A stretch of DNA of 64,000 nucleotides from Amphibalanus amphitrite (lineage: Eukaryota; Arthropoda; Thecostraca; Balanomorpha; Balanidae), in NCBI RefSeq assembly GCF_019059575.1, contig NW_024881967.1, forward strand, positions 248,001 to 312,000, given 5' to 3'. The notes under the pieces are model-generated. The model was not told the DNA's origin. It worked only from the letters and a program-made list of their open reading frames with translations, and did not search any database. Numbering within the stretch: position 1 is the stretch's first letter; the number at the start of each line of letters is the position of its first letter. This document shows, piece by piece, positions 1-12,600 of the stretch. The translations under genes were made by a program, and so were the position numbers.

Positions 1-679
1 CTCAGCACGGAGCATTATTTGCAATCGCTGTATTGAGCAGCGTGCAGTGGACTGTTTTGCTGGTGGTTCTGGGGCCTGCCGCTAGGGGCGCTGCTGTGCC
101 GAGTGCAGGGACATAGCCTTGGCAGGGACTGCCGTTTGGCAGGCTGACAGGTCAGCTCGACGGAGGGGGAGGGGAGAGGGGGGCGGTGACGGGTGTGGCG
201 AGACGACGGCTTGGGGGCGGGGGAGGGGAACGGGGTCTAGCGATGACTTTTACGACCGAGCTTGTTGGTCGCTGCGGCGGCGGGCGGGCCGGGCACGTCA
301 TGCCTTTAGGGAGTGGCGCTACATAGCATTGCGGCGCCATCACCGGCCGTTGAGCGCCGACGCCGGGCGGTTAACAGGGCTGGAGCGGGCGGCGGGCGAC
401 CGGGCCGGGCTGCGGCTGGGGTCCGGGGACGGTCCCGATGTCGTGCTGACGGCCGCTGCGCTCCGAGGAGTGGTCTGATTGGACCGCTCACCGCCGGCAC
501 CGGAGGACGTGGGCGGGCCGGCTCCGGTAACTTTGGAGGCGCGGATCACGGAGGCATTTGTTCCGAGCTGCTCAGCTTGATTAGTTCCCAACTAACGAGC
601 AGCCAGACTGGAAGTTGGGTTTGAGTTGGCTCCTCCTGTTGTGGCTGCGATAGCTCAACTGACTGTAATGAGCTGAGGT
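1..679. other. CpG-rich stretch without a supported gene
   Basis: GC- and CpG-rich DNA (about 110-560 is the richest part). Reading frames stay open on both strands because stop codons are scarce in such composition. I see no splice-flanked exon and no recognisable protein. It could be a CpG island of the gene that continues at 6694, but nothing links them directly. Confidence 0.4.
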
Positions 680-1163
680 CAGGGGCGGATCCAGAAAATC
701 TCCAAGGGAGGGGCCATTAGAAACCAGGAGGCCCCCCCATAATCCCACCTGTTGGAGGCCCCATCTTCCCACTTGTTGGGCCCCCCCCCCCCAAAAAAAA
801 AAAAAACTGCGTCTATTGAGCTTATCTAGCTGTTCAGGCAACATCTCAACATCTGTGCAGGCTTGGAGGCCCTCTGTGCAGGTTAGGAGGCCCTGTAAAA
901 GTGGTCATCTTGTGAGTATAAGAGACCTCCAAGTTATGAAAAGCTTTACCAATCTTCTAACAAAGAAGTCTTCTCAGCTAGTCTTCTAAGAAATAACTAA
1001 GTGGGTAGGTTAAAAAAAAAACTCATCGGATTTCGGCCACTTTATTTTCAGGAGGCCCCCTTTTCAGCTTTTTAACTTTTTAACTTTTTATTTTATTTTT
1101 GAAAAAAATCGGCCAAGGGGGGGGCCATGGCCCCCATGGCCCCCCCCCTTGTATCCGCGCCTG
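680..1163. mobile_element. Non-autonomous hAT-type MITE, 484 bp
   Basis: The ends are imperfect inverted repeats: CAGGGGCGGATCCAG on the left, and the complement of CAGGCGCGGATACAAGG on the right. The element is flanked by an exact 8-bp direct repeat, GCTGAGGT, at 672-679 and 1164-1171. An 8-bp duplication with ends beginning CAG is the hAT hallmark. Next to the termini are long C and G tracts (around 780-792 and 1118-1148) that can pair with each other. There is no transposase frame, so it would depend on an autonomous relative. Confidence 0.88.
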
Positions 1164-1261
1164 GCTGAGGTACTGATTGAACACGGGCTCAGGTCAGCAT
1201 CCGGGTCCTAACTCGGATCCAGAATGAACCGCTTGGAATAACTCGTCTTCTCTGGCTCATT

Positions 1262-1423
1262 CTGAGTCAGGTCACCCGTCTCCTTTGAGCCGGGTCACCT
1301 GTCTCCCTTTGAGCCAAGTGACCCGCTCTGAGAGAGGCGACCCGCCCCCTCTGAGCCGGATGACCCGCCCCCTTTGAGCCGAGTGACCCGTCTGCTGAGC
1401 CCGGCGACCCGTCTCCCTTTGTT
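1262..1423. repeat. Degenerate tandem repeat, unit about 24-26 bp
   Basis: Six or seven diverged copies of a unit of the type TGAGCCGGGTGACCCGTCTC with a CTTT-containing end follow one another. Copies differ by substitutions and small length changes, so the array is old compared with the minisatellite at 9493-10126. No coding function is apparent. Confidence 0.7.
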
Positions 1424-2960
1424 GACCGGTTGCGGACCGTGTGCTGACACTGCCCGCGCCATGCTGACATCACCTCCGGTGGACCCAATATAGACACAGC
1501 GGTATGGTGTCTGGCCTGGCACTGGACACCGTCTCGGTCGGTACTCCCCCCTGACTTCCCCCGGTATACGATCCCGTCTCTACCCGTCCCCCCTACCCCG
1601 CCCATTCGTCTGTGCATGACACGTGACAGAAGCGGATCCTTGGGCGACGCCTGGTCTCTCGACACGTGACCTCGGATCTCGTGGCGTCAGCCACACTGTG
1701 ACGCAGGCCGTCCTCAACACATGTCAACGATGCCGAAAATATTTCATTGATTTTATTCGGGGGACCTTCGCGTAGTATTTGTCACTGAAACGGTATGTTA
1801 AGGGGTTCAGATGCTGTTTTTTATAATTGGGCACAAGCAGCAATTGAACTCAGCGCTGTTAGCCTGGAGAGCCTCATCGAGTCAAAGTACTGAGGTGCTC
1901 TCCACTAGAGAGGCCCGCGTCGAACCCGTTCAGGTCCTGAAGCGGTCGAGTTTAAGCTTTGAAGCTTACTATTTACCCTATACATTGATCAAATCTAACG
2001 AGCCAACGACCTATTCTAGTCCCCGGCGAAGGCTTAGCGCGCAGCGAATGTCTCTGACGGACTCACCACAGCGCTCTTTTCCACGAGCCCACCCTACCCC
2101 GTCCCGCCCGCCATCGCCCCACCCGTCGTCCCCCGACACACTCCCCGCAGAATGCCGGCGCCAGCTCACAGTGCGGTAGTAAAACGGTGCCGTAAAATAG
2201 CACCCCAACCCAGCTGGCACGTCGGTAGGGGTGACCTCTAGCAGCCACATCGGGCCTTTCTAGGAGTCAGGGCCGACGCGACGGCAGCGACGGAGCGGTG
2301 GTGAGAGAGGAGGCCTGACGGAGCGACAGGCGGCCACGGCACAGTCGCATAGGCTGCATAAATAAATGGTGGCCTCCTGCACAATCGCCCGCATTGCAGC
2401 GGAGGTCAACTGAGTCGTTACGGCGGCAGGGCCTGTTGACAGAGCAGATAGGCTTACACGAGTTATGAGCGCCGTCCGGCGGTGGTGGTGGCGAGGGGAA
2501 CGGGCTGCCCGCACCCGGACCTTGCCGGTACGCCCCGCACACACAGCCTGCCACCACATGCACGCCGGCGTCAACAGACAGGATGCTACCAACACCGGGC
2601 GATCCTATCTCCAACGCGCTACCGCACATTTGCATTCTCATTTCGTCACAGCAGTCGGCGACGTTAAACAGATGAGCGGGCGATGAATGTATTTAAACCT
2701 CTGCGCAAAAGCAGCTATGCGAAAGAGTTAATTTATGGCGAGGCCCTGCTGGCCAGTGCTTACAGTGAGCGAGAGGGTTGTTTATTTTCACCGTCTGGTG
2801 TGCTGGGGTTTCACTGATGCTGCACAGTTGTGATACAGCCAGCCTCTGGGCCGAGCTGAGACGGCCGTCAGTCTTTGAGACTGGGATCAGCGCCGCCCCC
2901 GCCCCCGCCCCTGCCGCCGGCGATTGACCGACCGCCCCGCCCCGGCGGCGCCCATTTGTC
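1424..2960. other. Intergenic or intronic DNA without a supported feature
   Basis: Mixed-composition DNA. There are short open frames on both strands (for example 1811-2179 plus and 2260-2641 minus), but none has splice context, homology or a convincing composition. I see no RNA gene. Confidence 0.4.
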
Positions 2961-3003
2961 TCCCACCCCCACCCCCACCCCCACCCCACCCCCACCCCCA
3001 CCA
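2961..3003 (-). repeat. (CCCCCA)n tract, potential G-quadruplex on the minus strand
   Basis: An almost uninterrupted run of CCCAC and CCCCCA units. The minus strand therefore has at least six runs of four or five G separated by single T residues, far above the minimum for an intramolecular G-quadruplex. It lies just left of the Transib-like insertion. Confidence 0.75.
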
Positions 3004-3099
3004 CCGCCTCCTCGCAACAAAGAAAACCACCGCCGGGGTTTCGGACCACAGCCGTGCACGACCGCACTCTTTCGCTCCGGCCGGCCGACCGCGGCGGCG

Positions 3100-4480
3100 C
3101 ACAGTGGGCCAGGCGCATCAAAAAAGCGGAATTAAGTCGAAAATCAACTTCGGTGAAATTCCTGTAATTATGGGATAGAGTATTGTAAAAATGTCCAAAG
3201 TTTCCGAATAAGCAAGTTTCCTTTCCCCAATGTCAAGGAAGATAATGCTATAACGTCGCAAAGTAGGACTTACCGACTGGAGATGGAAATGACTGCTGTG
3301 TACCATATTCCGTTCCCCCGATTCAAAAGCTCTCAGCGTAAAATCATTAAAGTTATTCCGTACAAAATAGCTTTAAAAAAAAACAGCCGGTATTTCTGCG
3401 CATGTTTCTCGTACTCAAGTTCCCGGGAACTATTTCATGCTTACTAGTAGCGGTGGGGTTTACAGTGCCTGTTCGGAACCGTGGTAGTGCAACGACCCAA
3501 TGAATTTATATAAGGATATAAAGAAAACGTCACCGAACAACACGAAGATATTTGCTGCCTGACTTTCCTCAAGGTGTATAGCTTGCTGCCCAATGCAAAC
3601 ATTTTGCGCATTTTTGCGCGAAATGGACAAATAAGGGTTTAACCCTCGCCGGCATAGGCCGTTTTGCATCCCTCGACGGCACAGGGGGATGCGACCCTCC
3701 TAGCGTTTGGCCCCTAATTGAGCTAGAGCCTCGCGGAAAAAACCATCGTGTAGGTCGTCACGAGACTAAGCCAATGGTACCCGGTTTTAAGGTCATAGGT
3801 CAAATGGTGACCTCTGAGGTCAGGTCAATGGCCGAAAGTCGGGACCTGTTAGAACGTCGTATAGTGTGGCTGCTAAGGGGTTTTTCGGGATGCTGATCAC
3901 GCATATCATGTTAGTTTTGATCACAGATGATGTCTTCATGCATTTAGGCCAGGTCGGGTCAGCTCAGGTCAGGTCAACCAGTATGGGTCCTGCCGGGTAT
4001 TCGTAGTAGGTGTCAACCCGCCTCTGACAGCTTCGTAACATGTTACGAAGGCACCAAAACTACTTCGTAAATGTTCAAATGGTTCCTAAATTCGAATTCA
4101 GCTCCAAATACTAGCCCAGAAACATGTAAAACTCGAAAAAGTGAACCGAGGTCATCGAAGGTCAATGACCTGACCTGACCTTCAGGTGACCTTTACACCC
4201 ACCCTAATGCATGGGACCAACATCATATCACATGTTTGAACGCTTGAAACCACGAAAAGACTGCAAACGCGCGGCCAATGCGGCATAGTGCCCGCCTGTC
4301 CCAGGCATATTATGTGCAACGCAGAAATTAAATAATGACGTCATAGGTCAGTGACCTAGCGTAACCAGGATATCGGATTCGGTTTTAGCATGATATTTTA
4401 CCCTGTAACGAATCATTTTTGGCACCGCAGCTGTGCTCATTGATTTAATTCCGCTTTTTTGAAGCGCCTGGCCCACTGTG
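3100..4480. mobile_element. Transib-like non-autonomous DNA transposon, 1381 bp
   Basis: Both ends start with CACAGTGGGCCAGGCGC. They remain inverted copies for about 36 bases with a single mismatch (A or T at position 18). The immediate flanks are CGGCG at 3095-3099 and CGGCG at 4481-4485. Transib elements are known for CACWRTG-type ends and 5-bp GC-rich duplications of the form CGNCG; both are seen here. The insertion lies in a CGG-rich tract, so the duplication could partly be chance. No transposase is encoded. The interior has many AGGTCA/TGACCT half-sites and a perfect 20-bp palindrome at 4031-4050. Confidence 0.75.
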
Positions 4481-4485
4481 CGGCG

Positions 4486-6557
4486 GCGGCGGCGGCGGCG
4501 ATCGGGGTCAACGTGGCGCGGCGGCGGCGAGCACGGCGCGGCTGCGGCGCTGGCGCCGCGGGCGGCCCGGCTGGCGGCGAGGCACCGCGGTCACAGCAAG
4601 GCCGTCCGGCTGACCTCGCGGCGCGGACGTGCGCGGGGGGGGGGGGGGGCGGCCTTAGCGGGGGGAGCCGCCTCGGTGTGTGCATTTCACTACTGTGCTA
4701 TGCTGAGGTAGTGCTAAATTGAACGGTGGCTGGGGTCAGCGTGGAGCAAATCCCGCTGGCTACTCTATTTTACACATTAGGGCGAGCTATCTGGTCGGTC
4801 GTGCGCCCCGTAACGCATTGCAAGGTGTGAGGTAAGGGCAGCTCATTGGAAATGAGGACCTGAAACTGTCACCGTGCAGTCGGATCCAGGGACGACAATC
4901 CACCACCAGCCGATTCCTTCCGCGTTCTGGCGGCGGAGGGGTGTGCGGTTGTAGTCGGCCTCGCGCCTCGGCAGGTCGGGGCTCCGGTTCTGCACGGCGC
5001 CGGCCTGCAGGAGGCCGGCTCGGGAACTCCACAGGCCGGCTGGAGGTCGCGTCGCCCCGTCTATTCTGGGGACAGGACAGAAGCGGCCACTGTCAGACGC
5101 TGCGCTCAGCAGGAAGGGATGCTGTTGCCAAGTCGTGGCCCGGCTTGACATTTGGACCGCTTTGTTTAGGCCTCTATTCTAGCAACTTGTGGATTTTGCA
5201 TCACTGCACTGTATACAGGGACCACACATGACACAGGGTAAATATCGCGGTAGCATATATCACAGACCGCCAAATGTCCGAGGCATTGTGTTTCTTTGGC
5301 GTTAATCTGAACACCTCTCCCCTCGGGAAGTGTATGCTGCACATCAAGCTCGCCTCCGTGCCGACCCGCGCCCACCGTCCGGCGGCGCTCGGTCGCGGTC
5401 AATTCACGTGTTGGCCGACGGACTTTGGACGGCCGCCGTCTAATATTTACGGCGCACTTGCGGTGGCCGGCGGGCCGTCCGTGTGACGGCGCTCTCTGCC
5501 GGTGTTGGCGGAGGGCTCGTAACGGCGCCGTCACGGCCGGCACGGAGCGCCGCCGCCCGTGACGCGCTCCGTGCAAGCCGCGCCCGCCGCCGCCGGCCAC
5601 GCCGCATTGACGTCATCACGTTGCCATGGCGACGCGGGCCGACGACCGGCGGCGGCCCGGGCCAAACCGGGCCGGCCGACGGCCGATTCGGCTACACGGT
5701 CTGATAGTGTGTGGCTGCCGTTTGGTCTAAGCTACAGCCTGCAAGACAAAGTGTCTGCAACGTACATACTGTATTGCAGTTCGATGATAGAAATTGGAAA
5801 AGAGAAACATTTTTTGAGACGTGCACATAAATTGATTCCATAGTTGAAATCTTCGCCAGCGAGAAGGGGTAGGCTACTATACCTACCTATCTTCGCTGGG
5901 CGAGCCGACGGTTGGGGATGGCCGGTTTTAGCACCTTGCGCGCCACCACGCGACGCACCAGACCTCACACGGCGGCGTGGCGACGAGTCGTCCATCGCCT
6001 GTGTTACCCGCGGAGCACGTACACGTACGGTACCTTCAGCTCACACCTGCTGTCCTTTTGCTTGGACATTTAAGCAGAAGGATCTGTCTATCTGGCCACT
6101 TTTGCCGTCAGTTTGGCAGAGGAGCATCTAACCGCCTACCCTCGCCCTACTATGGACTCGATGGCCCCCTTTTGGCTCGTGCTCTACACGTGAAAACAAG
6201 TGCTGCTCTGGAGCCGTCGGGGCTGGATGCCGAGACCCCCAGTGACCTCTCTAGGGGCGCGGCCGCGGGCCGGTGCCAGGCCGAGCAGTGGCCTTCGTGT
6301 ACCGTGCGGTGTGTAGTGGATGCCCGCCTGGCGCAGTCAGTCTCCAGCGTCCTCCTTCACCTTGCCGTAGGGTGCAGAATGCTGAGCGTTTCTGTTCCCG
6401 GCTTTGCCAACCGTGTTTGGCAAGGGGTACCTACTCTAAATAACTGGCGAAATCCCAGATCCGTGCCGTTTACTATATTCGCGATACTGAATACTGTGTG
6501 ATTTCATGAGGACATACGCACAAAAATGAAGAATTCATAAGCACAGTGAAATAAGAT
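4486..6557. other. CpG-rich region with a possible promoter but no supported exon
   Basis: Two CpG-rich blocks (about 4480-4680 and 5350-5700) flank ordinary DNA. I looked for an upstream coding exon of the gene that resumes at 6694 and found none with a credible donor site. The block near 5.6 kb contains the CRE/X-box pair listed separately and could be a promoter or an intronic enhancer. Confidence 0.4.
5608..5633. promoter_or_regulatory. CRE plus RFX X-box composite site
   Basis: TGACGTCA (5608-5615) is a perfect cAMP-response element. Four bases later, GTTGCCATGGCGAC (5620-5633) matches the RFX X-box consensus GTHNYYATRRNAAC at all but one position. CREB-family and RFX factors are known to act on closely spaced sites of this kind. 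The pair sits in a CpG-rich block upstream of the gene at 6694. Which transcript it serves is unknown. Confidence 0.5.
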
Positions 6558-6680
6558 ATGTCTTTGTATCGCCCCTCTGGCCGTCCTTATGTCTCTGTAC
6601 CGACCCTGTGGCCGTCTCAGTCTCTGTACCGCCCCTGTGACCGTCTCTGCCTCTGTACCGTCCCCCTGACCGTCTCTCTC
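6558..6680. repeat. Degenerate tandem repeat of about 30 bp before a splice acceptor
   Basis: Four diverged copies of a unit of the form TCTCTGTACCGCCCCTGTG followed by CCGTC end just before the acceptor at 6693. The repeat is pyrimidine-rich on the plus strand and so effectively supplies the polypyrimidine tract for the next exon. Confidence 0.6.
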
Positions 6681-6693
6681 TGTCTGTTCACAG

Positions 6694-9600
6694 CCGCCTG
6701 CCGACGAGGCGCCGGACGAGAAGCGCTGCAAGCTGGAGGAGCCGGCGTCGGCGGCCGGCGGCCCGGGCGCGCTGCTGTACCCGATCGGCCTGCCGGACCC
6801 GGCGCTGCTGTACCGTTGGCACGGCTGGCCGTATGTGGCCGCCCTGCCGCGCCTGCTGCCGCCGCCGCCCACCGCCGCCCACACGGTCACAAAGGACACC
6901 CCGCACTCGTGAGTATAGAGACGGAAGGGAAGGGTCAGTGATGGGAGGATGAGATGGGTCAGTAGAGGATGTAGCAGGTCAGGTGTCTCACAGTTTTCGC
7001 TGCATCTCACGGCTGCGAGCTCTGAGCTCCGTGGAGCTGACGGAGCTCTGATGCGACCACATTCGAGTACTGGAGTGTTTTCCTCTATGTTGCTGCTGAT
7101 TGGATATAAGGAAGCGTTAAAATGGTCGGATCAGCGGTTACGGCTCCTCGTTGCTTACTTTCCCTTCGGTTCCCTCACAACAGTCCAGCAACTCCACGCC
7201 AGCCTGCATGAGTTTCCACACTCACCGTTTTTCTGAATCGGTGCCGCTCGGCGGTCGTGGCCACCTGACTTCACCGTTGCACGCTGGCCTTTCTTTCCTT
7301 TCTTTCCTTTCCGCGCTGCTCGCGGCCTTTCTTTCTGTCCGTTTGGCTGGTTTGACGCAGGACGGTAGCCACGAGTGACGTGACGCACCTGATGCCAGCT
7401 GATGTGGCGATGACCTGACGTGACGGTGACGTTAGCCGAGAGGCCGCCTCGGTGACGTGCGGGGAGGTGTGGCTGTATTGCGGTGGTGGGCGATGATGAG
7501 GCCTCGTCGCATCAGCTGGAGTCGGGAGGGGTCCAACTGTATAGTGAATGCCGCTGCACCAACCAGGCATGGAGACAAACTCTTTGTGGTGGACGGTGGT
7601 ATACACATGCTCAAGGAAATGGGACTTGATAGTTGATGAGGTTATCCACCATCAAAATCTGGCCGACTTCAGTGAAAGCTCGCATTCTCAACACTATATA
7701 TTGTGCTGTAAGATATGCTCAGCCTGAACCCGCCGTCCTGGCTGCTGGAATGGCCCGATCAGAGTCGACACGCTCCAGCAGAGGACCAGTCAGCGCCGTT
7801 TGCACGGAGTCTGGGACGCCGTCGGCACTGGGGGCGCGGCCGGGCGGCCCGGCGCCATTCATTGGCGAGCCGCGCCGCCGGCGACGGGCGCATTCCACGA
7901 ACGGACTCCCTCGGCGGTCTGCAAACGACGCGCCCCCGGGCGGCCGCTGATGGCTTTGGGAGCGCCGTGGGAGGCGCCGGGAGGCGGCGGTGGGGCCGGG
8001 GAGGGCCGGTGGGCTGCCTGGACCGCAGCGGCACTGTGGGGACGCCGCCGGGCTGAGGTACCAGCTTTCATAGGGCAGCGAGTGGGGTAGGTCTGGGAGA
8101 GGGTTCTGAGATGGTTTTTGGCCTCAGGGGACTGAAAGACGGGATGGATGACCGGCGACTGATGGCTGCCATGTGAGGGTTCAGAGAAGCTCGCGTCCCC
8201 AGCCAGATGTGGTTTTTGCGTTAGAGCGACCCGCTTTGTTTCGACTGAAGTGGGCGCCCGCTGTAGCCGATGGGCGGCTCCTCCGCGGCCTGTCACGCCC
8301 CGTCACAGGCCGTCACGCGTCTGTCAGTGATGACGTCACTACTGGAGGTGCCTGGCGTGCCGGCGGCTGACGGGCGTCTGGGGCCGTCAGCGCGCCGTGT
8401 CAGCGGGCGGGCGCTCACGGGACCGCCTGGTGGCGGCTGCCACTGCTCGGCCCGCCCGCCCGCTGCCGCAGACGGGTGCGTTGCCAGCGACGGGTCGCTC
8501 TGGTGGCGTCCGCGGCCCACGCACCGGCCGTCGGGCCCGTCTGTGCCGAGCCGCCGGAGACGGAGCGGCGGCCGCTGTGGCTCCGCCGCCGGTCGTTGGC
8601 GGCCACCCGACGGGCTATTATGGTCAGCCGTCGCCGGTTCTGAGAACAGATTGGGCCGCTGCCGCCGCCGCCGGCCGGCCGCCATTGAACGCGTGCCCAG
8701 TGCGGTGCAGCTGGGAGCGTCCGCCGCCACCGACGGGCTGAAAAAGGCTGGCCAGGTGGGCCGCAGCTGGCTGACGACCGGCGACCGGACGGCTCCGGCC
8801 GGCCTTTGGCTCTGGCCGAGAGGAGTCCCGGCGGCTTCCAAATGATGTGAATCCGTCTCGGGGTCGCAGAAGGAAGCCCGCCGACTACTATTGAGGGAGA
8901 GAAGCCACCGAGGCTCGGAGCGTCCCCTGCTAATGGTCCGCGTCCGGGGCCCTTGAGGCTCGCTGCGGCGTTGAAAGACGAGCGGCCCGGGCACGGGCGG
9001 AGGCTGAGCTGTTTAAAATACAGCCAGTTCCGGCGGCCGGGCGCCGGATTCGGGGCGCCGGCGCCCACCCGGCCGTTCCAGGAACTCCGGACGCTCGGCC
9101 GATCCGCCGAGATTGATGGCGCCGAGGATGGGCAGACGGATGGCGCTGATTATTGGACGGGACGCCGGACCGGACAGCGGCGGGGCGGTTGCACCGGCCT
9201 TCTCCCCAAACTGTGTCTGTCGGACGGCAGCCTTTGGAATGTCAGATGGAGATCGAGAAAATATCGGCCTTTGAGAAATTGCAGGGACGCTTGACTAAAA
9301 AGGCTTCCCAGTGACCGAACTCTCCTTGTGCGTTCCTTGTCGAATGTCCGCGCGCGTCTCTTGCGTTCCTCACCCGCGCAGGGTCAATCACACTGTTTGG
9401 TGACGTCACGGTTGACGGCGGCACTGAGGATAACACCGTGAATAACCGCTCTGTTCTGCCGTCGTTGTGGACGGCTGTTTTCGAGAGCCGCTGTCCGCCG
9501 CTGATTGAGTCCGCCGCTGTCCGCCGCTGATTGAGTCCGCCGCTGTCCGCCGCTGATTGAGTCCGCCGCTGTCCGCCGCTGATTGAGTCCGCCGCTGTCC

Positions 9601-12600
9601 GCCGCTGATTGAGTCCGCCGCTGTCCGCCGCTGATTGAGTCCGCCGCTGTCCGCCGCTGATTGAGTCCGCCGCTGTCCGCCGCTGATTGAGTCCGCCGCT
9701 GTCCGCCGCTGATTGAGTCCGCCGCTGTCCGCCGCTGATTGAGTCCGCCGCTGTCCGCCGCTGATTGAGTCCGCCGCTGTCCGCCGCTGATTGAGTCCGC
9801 CGCTGTCCGCCGCTGATTGAGTCCGCCGCTGTCCGCCGCTGATTGAGTCCGCCGCTGTCCGCCGCTGATTGAGTCCGCCGCTGTCCGCCGCTGATTGAGT
9901 CCGCCGCTGTCCGCCGCTGATTGAGTCCGCCGCTGTCCGCCGCTGATTGAGTCCGCCGCTGTCCGCCGCTGATTGAGTCCGCCGCTGTCCGCCGCTGATT
10001 GAGTCCGCCGCTGTCCGCCGCTGATTGAGTCCGCCGCTGTCCGCCGCTGATTGAGTCCGCCGCTGTCCGCCGCTGATTGAGTCCGCCGCTGTCCGCCGCT
10101 GATTGAGTCCGCCGCTGTCCGCCGCTGTAGACTCCTGATTGAGCTGTTTGTGAACTGGTGACCGTCGGACAGCATCATTTGTCTTCCAGTTGTCTTCCTT
10201 CCGCTCTGTATCGTCCATCGTCTATACGTGAGGCGTTTGCCATCCATCGTCTATAGTGTGAGGCGTTTGCTGGCTGCTGCGCGGTGCTGGAAACGGGCGT
10301 CCGTCGGCCGTCTGTTGTCTGTCTGCGTCGGCCGCTCGGCTGCTGTAGGCTGAAATCTATGCGTCTGGCAGAGTTGTGCCAGACTCCAGAGTCGGGTGGG
10401 ATATTTACCGGGTCGCAGATCTCTATCACGTCATAGCCGCTGTCCACTGTCCGGCGCTGTCTCACCGGTCTGTGCGCTGATGTCACTCCAATGTATGCGA
10501 ACGGTGATTTGGTGCCTGTAATGTCGCGTTTGTTTCTCCCCGGTGCAACTGGTTGCAGTGTTGAGTGTTGATGCTTCGTCGCTGACCGTCTCTCCGCCTC
10601 TGTCGTTTGCCCGCCGATGCACCGTGTCGTCTCTGACCGCCCCCCGTCTCCGCCGACAGCCGCTCGTTCCTGTCGCACGACCCGCCGGTGCTGCTGCATC
10701 CGGACCGGGTCGTCAAGAACGAGGACGCCAAGCAGCACGAGCGACACTTTCAGCCCAATGTGGCGCTGGCCCCGCACAAGTCGCCGCCCACCTCGGAGCC
10801 CGCTGCGCCGCCGCCGGCCGCCGCCACCGCTGCCCCCAAGGTACGTCCGTCAGTCGCACACATCAACCAGCGACGTAGCTCGAATAACTCCCGAACGAAT
10901 TTAATTTATTTCACTCTGATACGATTTCGAATACTAATCTCGAGCTCAAAGAGCGCCCGATTTGCCTGAATCCAGTCCAATCCCGAATGCAAATCATTTC
11001 CTAGTAGCGGCACGACGCTAGCAAGCCCCGAGGCGAGCTTTCAGAGGCGAGCTGTCGGGTCGGAAGTGCAGCCCGGGGCGGGGCTTGCGCCGCGCACGGT
11101 CACGTGACCCCCACAGGAGCTGTGGCAGCTTCACAAGGCTTCAATCGATCTGTCCAGGAGTGGTGCCGGGACGCGGCGCGGCCCTGACCTCGATTCCGCG
11201 AACTGGCGAGCTCTGCAGGCTGCAGCTTTCCGTTGTTTATTTTCTCGCATCGCCGCCGCGCCGGCTGACAAGTTGCTGTCGCTCGGATCAATATGTGTGA
11301 ATGGTGAGACGGTGGGAATGTCGGGGCCGCGCCGGGGTGCGGCCATTGACACCAGAGGACGGGCTAGGGCTGTAAATACACGGACCGGTAAACAAACAGT
11401 GAGCGATACCATCCGCTGTGGTCATTAACTTTGTGTGCACTGCCGAGGGGTTTAGATGATGAAAGGTGACATCAGATTAGCTTGACTAGTAACCAGCTGA
11501 GCTGACAACGGCTCGGGCGACCCTGCATTACACACAGACTTTGTGACGCTCTGCCACTGAACACACATCCCTCGAGCATACCCTCACTTTGACCCCACGC
11601 CATGAGCATGACCTTTGATTTGTACCGACGATGCTAGTTCCAGTAACCTAGCCAACACTCTGTATCTGTGTGTGTGTCTGTGAGCGTATGCCTGTGACCT
11701 CCGCGTCGCACATGTGCTCTGACCTCTCACCCTACCCCTTCTCCCTCCAGGCGCGGGCGGCGGACAGCGACGCTGCCGAGCTCCTGTCCAACCTTGACTC
11801 GGCGGTGGCGCGGGTCAGCGCGCTGGTGGGACCGCTGCCGGCCGGCGACCGGGTCTCTGTGGTGGACACCGTGCGAGCTCTGGCAGACGCCGTCACCCGG
11901 CTGAGGGCAGAGAACAAACAGAAAACGGTCAGTGCCGCACCACAGAGAGACGGTGTGGATGATGTCTTGATGAGCGAATGAATGTGAATGATCACTTACA
12001 GTGTGAGGTCCCGATGTCGGTCCTGGGGGCTCCGGCTCGGTAGTATGGGGACGCCCTTGAGTGTCCCTGTATGTCTAGGGCTCATTCCTGGGTATCTGGA
12101 ACCCTTGGGTGTCTGAAATATACTCCCGGGGCCGGGTGTCACGGTGGGACTCTCCTGATATCCTGTGGTGCCCCACATCCTCTGATACTCCTGATATCCT
12201 GTGGTGCTCCCGTGCGGCCATTCCCGGAGTGTCGCACCGTGTCAGGGTCGGGGATGGACACCGTCTCTGCAGTTGGCGGACCGTCCCTCTGGGGCCGTCT
12301 GAGAGCACCCGCTCGGTGGACACCCGAATACCGTCCCAGGAGACGGGTGCCTCGTAAAGAGCAGATGAGAGACGAGATAGCCAGTAATGGAGGCCAGCCA
12401 TCGGAAAAATGCCGCCCCAGCCGAGTTTAGAGCTGTTTTTGGGATGGCTCAGCTACCGGGCTACGCTCTCGAGAGTAGGAGACGATTTTTACGAGATTTT
12501 GATGTCCCAGAGCGAGGCCACGGAAAACACTGTACGACGCCCCCTGGGAATTTATCCTCTGATTGACTGAGTGGTAGGTGACGAGGAACACAAATACCAC

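Noticed and set aside
1851..1935. Possible tRNA-like sequence with GTCGAACCC
   Set aside because: The B-box match is imperfect, no cloverleaf could be drawn, and no flanking duplication was seen.
8270..9068. Open frames of 190-230 codons on both strands
   Set aside because: Both strands are open because of CpG-rich composition within an intron of the gene at 6694-14396; there is no homology or conserved motif.
9384..10247. Minus-strand open frames of 287 and 270 codons with QRRTAADS repeats
   Set aside because: They are produced by the stop-free 26-bp minisatellite; the unit length is not a multiple of three and the same region is open in other minus frames. It lies in an intron of a plus-strand gene.
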